A stretch of 64,000 nt of DNA. Source: Montifringilla adamsi (taxonomy: Eukaryota; Chordata; Aves; Passeriformes; Passeridae). Shown here in pieces: positions 12,601 to 26,224 of the stretch. Location: assembly GCA_017590115.1 (NCBI GenBank), contig JAGGNK010010892.1, positions 5,260,234 through 5,324,233 of the forward strand. The letters are read 5' to 3'. Positions within the stretch are counted from its first letter, which is position 1. Every line of letters begins with the position of its first letter. Below the pieces are notes generated by a model. The model was not told the origin of the DNA. It searched no databases and saw nothing but the letters and a program-made list of their open reading frames with translations. The position numbers and the translations under genes are program-made.

Positions 12601-13270
12601 TCAGGCAGAATTTCCTACAGAAAACAATACATTTGTGTGGCGGGGCGAAGTCCCGGCTAGATGAGAAGAGGGGCACGGCAGAGCCCCCCGTCCCAGCTCC
12701 GCGCAATTCCAGCTGCCAGCGGGGGTTCGGCGCGGAAACAAAAGGGCAGCAGCACGGGTCCTGGGGTGCAACTGGGGTAACTTTATCCCATGACAAAACC
12801 CCTCGTCCCCAGGGTCCCAGGACCCCGAACTGAGGGCAGACAATGACTTACAAACGGGGGGGTCTCAGGGAAGGACACGATCTTTGACTAATCAGGAGAA
12901 CTGGGGGTGGAACGCAAGGCAGGGAATACAACGTGTAAACCAATAAAGAATTTAAAGGGAGGAGAACAGCTTCAGTGAACTAATACAAAATGCAAAACTG
13001 ACGGGGAAGTTTCTAAGGGAAGGGAGGTTCGGGGAGGGATTGACATTTAATGAAAGGAGGAGTGAGGAAGGTTCTGGGGAAAGGGCAGGGACAGGAGGGG
13101 TTAACAGCTGGGAAGGGGAGAGGGTTTAAAACTTGGCAGGGAGTAGCTAGGGAACAAACAGAAACACCGACACTTAACTGAACTAAATAACAATGAGAGA
13201 GCAACTCTAATTTTAAAAGCATAAGATACAAAATGGGAAACCCATGCCACTCTAAAGGCAGGGGGAGGAC
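12601..13270 (-). mobile_element. Possible endogenous retroviral remnant (GC/purine-rich block)
   Basis: The composition differs sharply from the AT-rich flanks: CpG- and GC-rich at 12640-12860, then purine-rich to about 13135. On the minus strand an LTR-like start, tgtcatgggataaagttacc, begins near 12796, preceded by a G-rich tract that could be a polypurine tract. The rest would be eroded internal sequence. No viral ORF is visible. This is an inference; a CpG-rich unique element is the alternative. Confidence 0.35.
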
Positions 13271-15240
13271 AACATAACAGAATTACAGCATCACAAGTCA
13301 GACAGTAAGCATACTAATAAAACTAAAAAAAACCACACTGCAACATATTTGTTCCACCAGAAATATAAATGTATGACACATTTCTGTTATTTTTTCTTTT
13401 CTGTGTATTATTTTACTACTTCTTCACAGACAAATCTGCATAATAAATACTTAAAGAACAGATGCAAGAAATGAATTTATTGTTATTCCTAAATGGCAGT
13501 AATAGTTAAATATACAGCCAGTTGTTCTATATTCAGGGAAATACTGCAACCTCTCAAACTGTCATTCTGAAAAGTTATAATTCTGAATATTTAGGCTTAA
13601 ATTCAAGTCATTATTTCATATAATCAAAGTTGTATTTATGCAGATAAGGAAAAGAAAATTCTAGAGGTTGCTGAGTCCCTGGAGCAATAGAGAAATGCAC
13701 AACTACAGTCCCATGGGCAGCCTCTTTGAATCAATCCAACATGGGCAAACATCTCCAGATATTTTCAGACTTTTGCTGTCTCTGCTCTTGCTTTGGAAGC
13801 TGAATAGAGTTGATTTCATGCAGTCTGAGAGAACTGAAATACAACTTCCCTCCAAAAATAGTTAATATTTGAAAGATTTGCCAGATAAAAGGTGTTGCAC
13901 TAAACACTCCCAGAACAAGCTGAGAAGTGACTGCCTGGGGAAATCATTACTGGTCTGGGCACTCTTTTGGAAAGGAAATGTTTCTAACCACCAGGTCATA
14001 AAAACAAATGTTGTCTTCTGTGTAGAGGAGCTCAAAATCCCATTTCTGGGATCTTTTAAAGATTCCAGAGCCCAACTTTTAGCTTTCGCTTCCCACACTC
14101 AAGCCCACACAAAGCTATACAAGCTCGAATCCCATGCCAGAGCTCAAGTGTTCTCTGGTGCCTGTTTTGTTGGGGACACTTTCACCTCTTTCCAAGCATC
14201 ATTCTGGGATTTCTCTCCTGTGAGCACTGTAAGACTTCCCCTTGTACTGCTCATTCCCTGGAGGTCTAAGCAAAGCTGATTCAAGAGATCAGTTTTCCTC
14301 TCTGACATCCATCATGACAACTTGCACTTCCTCTTCCTGATTTCCAATTTCTTTATTATGCTTGCCTTGAAGCAGAGAACACAGAGAGCAAGCAGGGGCA
14401 AAGCCAGGGCAGCCAGCTGTCCTGCTTGGATGTGTCCCAGTGGCATGATTTTAGCACAAAGGAGCTATCAGAGGATACCTGAGGCTCAGGAGGAGGTGTC
14501 AGGTCCCTGTGGGCTTCACCCTGGGCAGGGTTGAGCAAGGGAGGATTTATTCCTCTTATTTCCTCTAAGGGCTTTTGGCACAGGTCGATCTCCTTGATAC
14601 CGAAGTTATGAACCACAGCAACTTCAAAGGCACGAAGGCTGGGAAACTATGAATGTAAATTTAATTCCATAATCGGAATAATGGTGACCAGAACAAACTG
14701 AAAACATATTTTAATCAGTTTCCTGGACTATTTTACAAGCAGCTCCATCTAGAGGGAGGAGTGAAAGAGAGAAACGCAAAACAAACCCACTGATTTAGAA
14801 ACACACAGTTAGTTTAGCTGCTGCTCTAATTTTGTTGACAATTTTTTAAGCTCCTTGAAGTCTTTTTCAGCCTGCACTGCATAGGGATCTTCCTTGGGTC
14901 TGTGCTGACAGCCTCACTGGATGGCATTTCTGGCCTCCTTCTTTCTTGTTTTTCTTTTCCATTTCAAGTAAGGTTTTTGTGTCTGAAGAATATCTGTGCT
15001 TGTCGGGTCAATACACTTAAGCTGGAACAGGAATTTGCAAGCTTCTTTCTCTCCCTGCATGAAGGCTACCCTAGCAAATCCTACCAAGGCCTGTATGTTA
15101 GTGATGCTCCTTCATCCAGCTGAACACTGAAAACAAATTTGGGTATTGGCCTATAGGCTTTAAATACACATTTTACAAAAGACAGAGGGAAGAGCCACAA
15201 ACCTCAATATTTATAGCAAAAGCAGAGACATACAGAAACA
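13271..15240. other. Non-coding, nothing recognised
   Basis: Unique sequence. The 136-codon frame at 13869-14279 and its antisense companions carry no recognisable domain. Confidence 0.6.
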
Positions 15241-15445
15241 CAAAATCACAGAATCATAGTAAGGTTTCAGTTGAAAGGACCTTAAAGCCCATCCAGTCCC
15301 ACCCCCTGCCATGGCAGGGACACCTTCCACTGTCCCAGGCTGCTCCCAGACCTGTCCAGCCTGGCCTTGGGCACTGCCAGGGATCCAGGGGCAGCCACAG
15401 CTGCTCTGGGCACCCTGTGCCAGGGCCTCAGCACCCTCACAGGTT
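15241..15445 (-). mobile_element. CR1 LINE, 3' end
   Basis: It starts with the reverse complement of the CR1 tail (aatcacagaatcatagtaag) and continues through tgccatggcagggacacc and ctgctctgggcaccctgtgc, typical of the CR1-Y-like group seen several times in this window. It is 5'-truncated. Confidence 0.92.
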
Positions 15446-16904
15446 CATATTTCACCTTCCATTTCTCCACTGAGGATGCCTTTAAAGAGCCAAAGCTGGC
15501 AGGAGCAGAAGGGATCTTACCTGGCCACTCACTCTCGTTTTGACCTGCTGGTCACCAGATCCGGGCAATATCATTATGTACTGTCAATTTGGTTGGATTA
15601 ATTTCAGGTAGCCACGCTCAAATAATCAAAGAGACTTAGGTTTTGGAAATAGGAATCAGGAAGCTGATGTATATGGGTAAGGAAAGAGCAGAGAACACTG
15701 AGTGCCACAACATCCTTGAGTCCAGGTGAGGACTTGAGAGCACACAAGTGGTGCTGGGCCCCATGTGCCCTTTATGGTGACACAGGATTTCTCTCAGTTC
15801 ATTACCCATCCATGGGAAAACCTACACCCATGTGGAGCAAGAGCCACAACCTACACAAAACACTGCAGCATTGCACAAAACGGAGCCCTTAAGGGAGGAG
15901 AAACACGAAAAAAAATGTGTCACTTATTAAGAGAATGACAATAAAGCACTGACCTCTGCAAAAAACCAAAGAACAAAGAACATTCTTAACGTGGGAATTA
16001 TTTCTCAAGGACTCACCAGACTTTTGCCTTAAACCTTCCCATAGCCCCAAAGACTGTATTATTTCAAACTGACTCTTTCAAGGAGATGCCGCCAACTGAA
16101 AGAAAAACCTTATGGAACATCTGGAGGGGAATGTGACCTTCCCACTGCAGGATTTCAAACACCAGAATTGATCTATCCTAGATCTAAGAGGATATCAAGG
16201 CCAGATGCTGCTATGGATAGTCAGCCTTAAGTGGTGATAGTGTTTTCCTTCCACTGCCCTTTTCAAGCACTCAGATCTTTAACCAGCCTTGATAAATCAA
16301 GCCTTTCAAAACCTGATCCAAACAGATGAATATTGTTTTCATTTTAAGGATTAAAAAAATTGGCCACATCTTATTCTGAATCCTAGAAACCCTGCAGAAT
16401 CAAGAAATGGCAGGGTAATTACATGCTTGCTAAATGTGTTCCAACAAACTCACAATTCTGTGTCTGGAGACTCAGCCTTTGAAGTTTTTCTTCAATTCAC
16501 TCACTATCCGCATTGTCAGGCACTCAAAGTTTGAGTTATTATAAGTTTCATACTTTTCACAGAAAGCCCATAAGCACAGATGCCCCACCCCACACACAAA
16601 GGACCATTTACTAGAGGTCCTAGAGAACCAGATTAAATAGTACAACTGCTTATTGCTCAATGTCTGCCTAACAGAAAATTCTTGCTAGTCTTGTTCATTG
16701 TTGCTTCATTAGTGAACACACATTCACTTAGGCTTCCCAAAATATTCGCTGACAAAACAAAAGTTCATGCATTTGTTTAATTGCTTCATCACTCACTGCA
16801 AGTAGTCTTGGAATCTCCCACGTTTCTTTGAGGAAAAGATACTCTAAATGCACAGTTTTCTGTCTTTGGACAGTAAAAGTCCGATCCTTGCATTAAACCA
16901 AGTT
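15446..16904. other. Non-coding, nothing recognised
   Basis: Unique sequence with no CR1/LTR signature and no supported gene. Confidence 0.6.
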
Positions 16905-16972
16905 GGTCCAAGCCCCATCCCTTGAAGACTTCCAAGGATGGGGCAGCCACAACTTCTCTGGGCACCAGAAAA
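16905..16972 (-). mobile_element. CR1 LINE fragment
   Basis: A short antisense CR1 piece: tggtccaagccccatccctt, then a shortened ggatggggcagccacaactt and ctctgggcacc. Both ends are lost. Confidence 0.75.
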
Positions 16973-19900
16973 ATAACTCCATGATACAAGTTACATTCCT
17001 AAGAAATCATACATTTTTTAGCATTTTTTTACTTTTATTCGGTGTATAGCAGACACTTTGAATACAGTATAATGCTAAACATAATTGCTACAACTGAAAG
17101 CATAGTAAAATATGTGTATTCTCTGAGCAGAATGAGACAACTAAAATTACCTGAGTCTCTGGCACAGGTAAGTCACAGTGCTGTATAAAAATGCCACAGC
17201 ATTCTCTAGGCATGTGACAGATGGAGCATTGCAGCTGAGAACACCAAGTTTGTGCTTTAAAACCACACCTGGGGCAAAATGAAACTTCTGGTGAAAATAC
17301 CAGGTCCTGTGGAATATCTGCTAAGTAATGTATTTTTTCCAGGTCTGTGGGGCTGTACACAACCCATTTTTCCACTACAAGCTGAGTTCAGGTGGAAGAT
17401 AAGGAAGAGATGTTGAAGAAATGGGGTGGTTTGCATGGATTTCCCAGAGCTCGCGATCCCCTCAGCACAGTAGCTGTGCTCCCATCTGCCCCCGCTGCGG
17501 GCAGAGAGATGCTGAGCCTGTGCCACCCATTGACAGCAAAATGAAGATGCTGTGTGCTGCTCAGGAATGTGTTTGTGGTGGAGCACTGGCAGGAACAGAA
17601 TGTCCCAGGCACCAGCAGTTCAGCTGGAGCTGGAGCAGGGTCGTGGCTCAGATGCCCAAAACCAGGCAGAGTCCTGCCCATGCCAACTCTGCTCAAACCT
17701 CCTACTCCCTCTGTGTTGCTCCTAGATTTCTGTTTTCTGTCCAGGATTTCTGGACAGGAATACAGACACCCTGTCCTAAACAAAAAGAGAGCAGTAGCTT
17801 TATGCTACTGCACTGCATAAAGAGCACTGCACTGCATGTGCTCCACAGCTAAGTGACAGGTCCCGTCCTCAGGTGGGGCTTTTGTTCTTCCTCGTTCCCA
17901 AAAAAGCACTAAGAGGGGACCTGCCACCAGCCATATAAGCATCATCTTGGCAATGATTAACATTTTTTCCATAGGCACAAAAGAAACTGAGCATCCATTT
18001 CTCTTTTGTAAAACCTTTCATTAAATGCCATTTGACTTTATAGATTACACTGGTTATAAATAAGAATGATAACCCCAGCAACCATATGGATGTTTGGAGT
18101 AGCACATCCCACTCACAGAGCACTTCTGGGAACACACCTTTTACTCAGCAGTGGAAGAGGAGCATGTTTAGCTAAAGCCAGACAACACACTTCCTAGAGC
18201 TCTTCTTAGAAGAGTTGGATGGCAAACAGGACACAGAAGCGTGGAAACACTTCAGAGAGGTGTTTTGTGCCTGCTCTTTCTGGGAGACCCATCTGGGGTG
18301 GGTGCAGAGGTAAAGGGTGATCCCTTCTGCATGTCAGCACCTTCAGGTGATGCGGAATCAGCCAAGTTTCTCGTGCTCTGCAAGCACCACCATGGTCATT
18401 TCTGGACCCCCCCAGCCCCACGGCCACACTGAAGTGGGGCTTCCCCAAAATGTGGCTCTTCTGCTTCTGTCTTCACTGTCCCACCAGTTCCAGCCCTGCA
18501 CAGGGGTGGGGGACAGACAGGACAGAGCTGTCACAGGAACCCCCAGTCCAGCCCCATTTCCAGGTAGGCTGGAGCAGATATGGGACCCCACTGGGAGGGT
18601 GGGGACCCCTCAGCACTCTGACTCCACAGGGGTTTAAAAATGATGTGACAGGAGGTTTATGCAAAAAAAAGAGAAAGGTTTCTTGGCCACTTTTGCTGTA
18701 ATACCAGGAAGGCATATAATGGACTAGAGGAATGGGATATTTTAATATTGAAATAAAATTGATGCAAGCAGGAGTGGAAAGTTAAAAAGAAATCTCTTAA
18801 CTCTCTGGATAAAGCAAAGGGGAACATGTTAAGTAAAGAGAGGGGAGCTGTGAGCAGCAAGTCGTTGCTGCACTGGGAGCAGAGTGCTGCAAGCTGCAGA
18901 TCAGTGCTGGCACCCTGCCCTGCCTGTAGCACACCATTACTCAACTCCTTTGCAAAGCTTCACACATTGTCCCTGTCCAAGATGCAGCTACTTTGCCTGG
19001 CAGTGTTGTGGTCCCATTCTGTTGTAAGATAAAAATATTATAAAAGCAAGGCTTCATAAAATCAGGTCTGTTCTGTTAAATGGATGGTTAGCTTTGTCAA
19101 GTTAGTACTTTCCAAGTTGTGGTGTGAAAGTAATCTTGTTGTGAGTAGTTTGTTAACATAACAATACATTCCTGGGTGAAAAACAACTAGCACTTGTATA
19201 AACATTAAACTTATGAGAACTATGGAAGAAAATATGTAAACAATTGAAGAGTAGAGAGATTTGATGGGTAAGTAAAATACTTTTTACTAACTAATAAAGT
19301 AATTGGTAAGAAAGCTACTACCTAATTGGAGTCACACATGAGGCCTGTAAAACTGTATAAAAACTAGTTATGTGAATAAAGAATGGGCTTTTTCCACTAT
19401 GAAAAAAACAAAGTCTCCTGTGAAATATTCCAATACCATTCAACTGCAGCCAGCTCTGATGGACAAATTGCAGTAGTGTCTGCCAGTTGCTTGACATCAT
19501 CCATTTAGGGAAAAGATCAAAACTGTGTGTCCCTCATTTATCCTCTAACTTTCCACATGCTCATCTAAATTCTGTGCCTTCTTTAAGCTGATGAAAACAA
19601 TCTATGTTCATTTGTCTTATAACAGATTTTACCATAAAGCAGTTTTTAACCTGCCCTCTGTTCTGATGCAAGCATTTTCCAGATTTTTCCAAATATGCAG
19701 TGGCTTGGACAGCCAGATGTCTGCAGGGCAGGTCTGTGCCTTAACACGTTAACTCCTGGGCTGCCAGTACTCTGTGACAGTGGCTCCTGGAGCTGTGCTG
19801 GGTGCCAAAACAAGCCACTGAATGTGTTTGGTGGCCAGGCAACAAAGTTTTCTCTGCAATATGCTGCCTTCACTGGGTGCACAGTTGTTCTGATAGATGC

Positions 19901-21299
19901 TATGTTTTATCTTAGTGTGATCACTCTAATTAGAAAGGAAATTAGATAAATACTACAAGAAGAACTGATCAAAAAGGATGGGCAATATTGGCTATTGCCA
20001 TAATTCCAGATTCCAGTCCATTAAGATTTTGCCATTTAGTTTTGAAGTAAGTGCAAAGGTAAGAGCCTTCTTGCACGTCTTGATGGGGCTGTGGAGTTAA
20101 CTAGGCCATCCTGAGAAAAGACATGCTGAAAGAATCAGAAATTTTGTGAGGAAGGCTCCAGCTTGTTCTGGCAAGGTTATTTGCTAATCATATATAAGGC
20201 CAGGCTCAGCCTCATGAAAATTAAAGTAATTTGAACAACAGAAAAATCAAGTGAAAATACTGGAAAGGAAATAAAATTATATTGTTTCCCCTTGAAAATG
20301 AAACACAGATTTTCTGTGGTTACATCTTGAAATGAAGTACCCTTTAAATTATGAAGGATTAACTGTTCTTGGTTTTCTATCTTGACTGCATACAACAAAA
20401 GTCACTACAAAACAATTTCAAAACCAGTTAATAAACAATATTTTCATCTACTGAAAGCCTCACTTTCAGCTACAGATCATCATTCATCCCATGGCCTACA
20501 TTGCCCCAAAACTTGTGAAAAAAACTCTCAAGATTTCTTCTCATTGAAATAATGGCTGAGACATTATTTAACCATCTTTTTATGGTTCCAATCTTTATGC
20601 TTTTATCTGCTTCAAGGGGTTCTGTGTTCTTATTGCCTTCTTGGGAAAACTGGAGGGAGTAGATTGCTTACATGTGTAGCTGCAGTGCCCATCCTCAGCA
20701 CTGACCAGCAGGCTCTCCCAGCCTGTGTGTGGTACAGCTGAGGCTGTGAAAAAGCACAGCTCTCCTTGTGCAATGCTTTCAGCCCAGCACTGCTGTCATG
20801 CCGCTAGCAAAAATAAAAATCCACAAGCGTTGCATGCAGTAAAAAGAAGGAGAAGGTTTTTAATGCTGCACAATGCTTATTCATGCTTAGTTATTGCTTA
20901 ATAAAAATTTCCATTCAAGTAAATGCCCTTAGACTTGAGAAAGGCAGGGCTGAGAAAAGGCCCTGGTGGCAGAGGTGATGGTCGAGTAGGTCTTGCAGGA
21001 GCAGGACTCACTTCAGCAAAGGGCCCTACCCAGGCATCAGGGAAGCAGGAATTGGTTTGGATGCTGTATCTCCAGACTTCTTCCTCTCCCCTTGTCCTGG
21101 TGCCTCCCCTTGAGTGTCATCAATACAAGGCCCATTTGGTGACTGTGAAGAACAGCCTCTCCTCCCAGTCGTTGACTCACACAACAGAGAGTGATGACCA
21201 AGGGCAAGACAGAGGTAGAGTTCTTTCTTCTAGTGTTAGCTGCACCTTTCTTTTCTGTGAGTGTGGTTCATACAAGTGGAATATTTCATCATTAGAGCA
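16973..21299. other. Non-coding, nothing recognised
   Basis: A 4.3-kb stretch of unique sequence. GC-richer parts (17420-17850, 18200-18640) have overlapping frames on both strands but no recognisable protein family, and I saw no supported exon. Confidence 0.55.
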
Positions 21300-21705
21300 C
21301 CTCTCCTCTAAGGAAACACTGAGAGAATTGGGATTGTTCAACCTGGAGAAGGCTCTGGGGAGATTTTATTGAGGCTTCCAGTGCCTGAAGTTGCTCTGAG
21401 AGATCTGGAGAGGGATTTTGGACAAGGGCCTAAAGTGTCAGGACAAGGGGCAATGGCTTCCCACTGCCATAGGGCAGGGTAAGATGGGATACTGGGAAGG
21501 AATTCTTCCCTGTGAGGGTGGGCAGGCCCTGGCACAGGGTGCCCAGAGCAGCTGGGGCTGCCCCTGGATCCCTGGCAGTGTCCAAGGCCAGGCTGGACAG
21601 GGCTTGGAGCAACCTGGGACAGTGGAAGGTGTCCCTGCCATGGCAGGGGGTGGGACAGGGTGAGCTTTAAGGTCCCTTCGAACACAAAGCATTCCAGGAG
21701 TACAT
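21300..21705 (+). mobile_element. CR1 LINE, 3' part
   Basis: CR1 sequence runs from ggattgttcaacctggagaa through gggaaggaattcttccctgt and tggcacagggtgcccagagc to the tail near 21705. It belongs to the same group as the copies at 22680-23035 and 15241 (minus). ORFs across it on either strand are CR1 shadows. Confidence 0.93.
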
Positions 21706-22679
21706 GAGTCAGGCTGTACAAAATGCTGTGGACTCTGCCAACACCACTGGCCACCTCCCTGGACTCAGCAGTGCCCTGGCACTGAGTCTTGACTCAGGTA
21801 ACTGCTGCTGGACAGCATCCGACCCACACTGTCCCAGTGTCAGGATGGATGACACCAACACCATGGCAGCAGCAATGCTGGCCATGTACTCCAACCAGGC
21901 CCCAAACACCCATAATGTTCATTGTGGCAGCTCTGTGCCCCAGCCTCCTGCCCTGTGTGGCCAACTCAGACTCTGTTCTGCAATACTTGACCTCCAACTT
22001 GCTGTGTCCTTGCCCCATCTTGTGTCTCCAGGCCATGACAGTTCTACAGTGTGTCCCTTCTCTCCTTCAGGGGGGAAAAGAGGAGCCAATGCCAGCCTGC
22101 ACTGCTCTTCCCCCTCCCCTTGGTGGCCATTAGTTGTTCTCCATTTTCTGAGCAAGCTGCTGGAGCAGTGCCATGGCATCCTGGGATCAGTGAGGGTCCT
22201 GAGGGTGTGAGGGAAGGAAATGCTCTTCTGCTGGGGAAGGAAGAGGTTTCCCACTGGGGAAGGGGACAAAAGAACAGCAGCCCCAAGTCCTCATCTGCAC
22301 ATTGTTCCACAAACCAACATCTTCCTTGGCAGAGGAGGTCAGGGTCTACTCAGAACTTCCTGGCAAAGGATGAACAAGATAGCAAAACAAAGGAGCCAAC
22401 AAGAGCCCTTTGTCTTCTCTAAAGACCACAAAGCTCAGTGGCCTTTTTTAATTCCCCACAAATTAGTCAGAAACCCAGCACTCAGTGGCTTGATTTTAAC
22501 ACTGGATACTCAAAGGTTGCTGTTGCCCACCATGACTGAGGTGGGAGACCTCATGCCTATGGAGCGGGTGAAGTGCCTGGTTAGCAAAGCCTAATTTAGT
22601 TTTCGGGGTTGGGAGTGATTTTTTTTCCTTAAAATCCCATTAGACCATTCTGAAGAAGGTACCTTCTTTGAGACACTTC
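21706..22679. other. Non-coding, between two CR1 copies
   Basis: GC-richer unique sequence. The longest frame in the window (21704-22210, 168 codons) lies here. It has no recognisable family, is overlapped by frames on both strands, and is not supported as a gene. Confidence 0.5.
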
Positions 22680-23035
22680 AGGAGGACCTAATTGTGGTCT
22701 TCCAGTACCTAAAGGAGCTGACAAGATGGACAAAGAAACTTTACACAAGCCTGGAGTGATGGGCTAAAGAGAAAGGCTTCCCACTGATGGATGCAGGGTC
22801 AATGTTAGGATATTGGGAAGGAATTCTTCCTTGTCAGGATGGGGAGGCCCTGGCACAGGGTGCCCAGAGCAGCTGCGGCTGTTCCTGGATCCCTGGAAGT
22901 GTCCAAGGCTGGATTGCATGGGGCTTGGAGTACCCTGGGATAGTGGAAGGTGTCCCTGCCCATGGCAGGGGATGGAACTGTAAAGGTCCCTTTCAACCCA
23001 GGCCACCTGATCACTTTGTAATTCATGGAAGGAAT
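22680..23035 (+). mobile_element. CR1 LINE, 3' part
   Basis: The sequence runs from ggtcttccagtacctaaagg through gggaaggaattcttccttgt and tgcccagagcagctgcggct to a degenerate tail. It has the same orientation and subgroup as the copy 1 kb upstream. Confidence 0.92.
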
Positions 23036-26000
23036 GTGCCAAACCAATAGAGTTCCTTTTATGATGGGGCTTTGCCTTCAATGAGTGATAGCTGCCAACA
23101 CCAAAGGCACAAAGCAAGCAACACAACCCACAAAAGTAGAACTAAGCCAGAAGTTTCTTGCTTCTCCAGAAGTGCCCATGGGTGGGTCTCCTGCACCCGA
23201 CATACCTGATTACAAACCTCTATTGTGTAACTAAACGATGGGATGAACTGACAGCAGAATTCCCAGCTGACATCAAATTGGAGAGGGAGGAAAGAAATGA
23301 TAACCCTTCCAAAGTACAGCCCCTGCCAACACGTTTTGGATATTCGTTATAAGCAAGACTGCTCACATCCCTCCTTCACTTCACGTCTGATTTATAAAAC
23401 AAGGAAGTCAGAGTGGAGGCTCATCTCTAATGCAGCCAAAGAAGACGTACTGAGCACACCCTGCTGTGCCTCTCTCCCCTGGGCTGACACTGCAGTGCCA
23501 GGAGCCCTCGCGCTCCTAGAGCTCTTCCCTTCTCTCCTCTGCTCTGGTGGCTCCTTTCCAGGGGAAATAAATCTAGATAGAGGCCTTAAAAGCCGAGTTA
23601 CCTAAGAAGCTCTAGATAAATCAAAGGATTTAGTAGGATTAGTTTCACCTGAGTTGCAGTAGAATTTCTTGCCATGAGAAAAGCCAGAACTACCAGTCAA
23701 TGTACAGCACTTTTATGACATTCCACTCTGGTTGGAAGTAGAGTTTCCTCAGCTACATTCCCGGGGTGAGTAAATTATTTGTGGTGTAAGTGGATGTTCT
23801 GCTTTTATTTATAAGTTATTAATGATTTTATATTTTTCATTATTGTTTTAAATTACAACAAAATATTTTCAGAAGATACAGCTCCAGCGAGAACTCTAGA
23901 TGTGATATGGATATTTTAGCAAGCTAAAACAAAAATACAGGGGCCAGAAAAATCTATAGTTTAAATATTCTGCTTATATGTAGGCATAAATAGATACATA
24001 ATTTTTACTTTTAAAATATCAGCACAGGTTGGTTGAAACTTGAAGATTATAACTACTCACCATTTTTTGTGAAATATAAACTGAATATATTAAAAAAGGA
24101 GACACGTTTTCATTAAATAAATATTAATTTTAATTAATTAATCATTAATAGTTTTCAATGAATTAGTTAATTATAATTAATGTGAATCTCCTTTATGGGC
24201 AAGACAGTGTTTTCTTTCTGCTTTTTAAATTACAAGCTTGCCTTTAGAAATTGGACAGCTAAGGTTTATAAACATCTTTTCATATGAAATACACTTTTAC
24301 TTCTTCCAGAGTTTTGTCACACACCACCCTCAAATTCTTTATATTATGGGGGGAGAATAAGTAGCTTCTTCACTGTGGAGAGTTTAGTTTTCTTTTTAAG
24401 GAGAGATTTCATTCAATGTTGAGTTGGGTAGTTTTAAACCGCTTCCAAAATGTTCTTGTTATTGTACCAGCAACTCTTATTTATTAACATGCTACATCAT
24501 CATACATGTTCAGATTTACACAAGATGTTTTTATGACAGAACTCCAAAATCTGTAAACACACTGATAGCATTAACAAGGATCAGATGCCTGCTGCTTTTC
24601 TGGTATAGAAAATAAGAAGGCAGAAGTTCTGAATGTTTGACGAGTTCGGTGCGTCGGTCTCTGAATCCACCACTGGGTTTCACGTGTGCGCATCTTGCGG
24701 CTCGCCCATGAGCGCTGAACACGTTCTGCACTTTCAGATTAATTCTAGCAAGGTTCTGAGACCTTTTCCTCCATTTGGTGAGGGAGGATGGCAAGCCTAG
24801 ACAATTTTTCTTCGTAGGGTAATTAGACCACTGATCTTCATTTACTGTAGCTTAATTTTTAAACGGTAGGAAAGTAAAAACCAAAATAATTTTTAAAATA
24901 AGAAATGCATTGTGATGCTGGTTTTATAGTGGATTTTTTCCCCCTCCATTTCAAACTCCATTGCAACAAAAAAATGTAGTGCTTTACCTCAAAACATACA
25001 GCAGTACTACTGAGAAATGTCTGATGCTGGAAAAACGGCAATCGTTACTGAATATTATGGCGTCCTTAAAATCCTTTTCTGTGATTAGTCAGAATATGGC
25101 TGTAGCAGAACAATTAAATTTGATTTATGACAATGCAAGTTCCCAATAGTATAGCCCCTTTTATTGTTCAGATATACCCCTCACAGCAGAGTAACTCACT
25201 AAGATAGGAAAAATGTTATGAACGCAACATGAATTACCAAAGCTATGAATGCTGGATGTAAATTAGCTGTTTAATTAAAATGTTGTTTTTCTTTTACTGA
25301 GTTGGTCATGACAACTGTTAGAGCCTGTAACTTAAAATGCAAAGAATGTAAGAATTTAATGTAATATACTGAAGCACTTAGCAAACCTCATTTTCTATCT
25401 GTAGAATATGCATACATAGTGAAGATATTTGACATTTTGAGCACCGGGTGAGGCACTGGGTTTTGTAGTAGTCAGAAATACAGAAGGTACTTCACAGAGT
25501 AATGGAAATTCCTTCCCTAAAAACATTTGCAGTTTAAAGTCCTGAAAACATTACTGATAATAAAAAGTACATCTGCCACCTTTCAGTTCACGTTACCATT
25601 GCCCCTCTCTTCCCTTCATTGTTCCTAATGCTCTGCTTTTGCTGCTTTTCTTCTTTAGACAAGTGAAGAAACTTTTAATGAAGAACACATCCTCTAAAGA
25701 TTTTCTTTTCTTTCTTTCTTTTATTATTATTATTTTTAATATGAAAGCAGGATCAAGTCAGACAAGTTTATCACACAAATTTGAAACATTCAGTCTTCGG
25801 CTAAAATTCTTCTTGATTAAGTATGAAAGTGAAAGAGAAGGTTAGGATTAACTGTTCTTGGGCCGTTGCCATTATTAAATTACATAATGAAAGGCATGAT
25901 GGATAAAGCTTTTCAATAAATACTTTACCTATAATTGTTCCAATCCAAAAGCTCTGACATTTTTAATATTTCCATCATCTCTTCTCAGGGATTAAAGTAT

Positions 26001-26218
26001 TTAAATTACAAAACAAAATCTTATATTGACCACAAGGTTCTAAAAATTAGAGTGATGGGTAAAGAAATTAAGTAAAATCTGGTTGAAATATTTTAGATCA
26101 CCATGAGAGTGAAAGACAACTCACATTGTGAATTTTCAAGCAATGAAAAGGAATGACAGAAAGGATGGAGAGAGGGATGGAGAAGAGATGGCAAAAGAGT
26201 AACCAGAGAATATCAACA
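23036..26218. other. Repeat-poor AT-rich non-coding region
   Basis: A 3.2-kb stretch with no CR1 or LTR seen, including an att/aat-rich block at 24110-24185 and the CpG cluster listed separately. No gene is supported. The lack of repeats may mean conserved non-coding sequence. Confidence 0.55.
24641..24723. promoter_or_regulatory. Small CpG cluster with CACGTG E-box
   Basis: About ten CpGs occur in 85 bases inside an AT-rich 2.5-kb region that has no recognisable repeat. The cluster includes a perfect CACGTG at 24681-24686, followed by TGCGCA. It could be a conserved regulatory element, a CpG-rich remnant of an unrecognised repeat, or chance. No gene is visible on either strand. Confidence 0.3.
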
Positions 26219-26224
26219 GGGAGT

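Noticed and set aside
12638..12657. Retroviral primer-binding-site lookalike starting TGG
   Set aside because: Its complement ends in CCA, but the T-arm positions do not fit a tRNA: the conserved C at position 61 would be G. There is also no LTR end directly before it.
21704..22210. Longest open frame in the window (168 codons)
   Set aside because: No recognisable domain, composition like the GC-rich background, overlapped by long frames on both strands, and it begins in the tail of a CR1.
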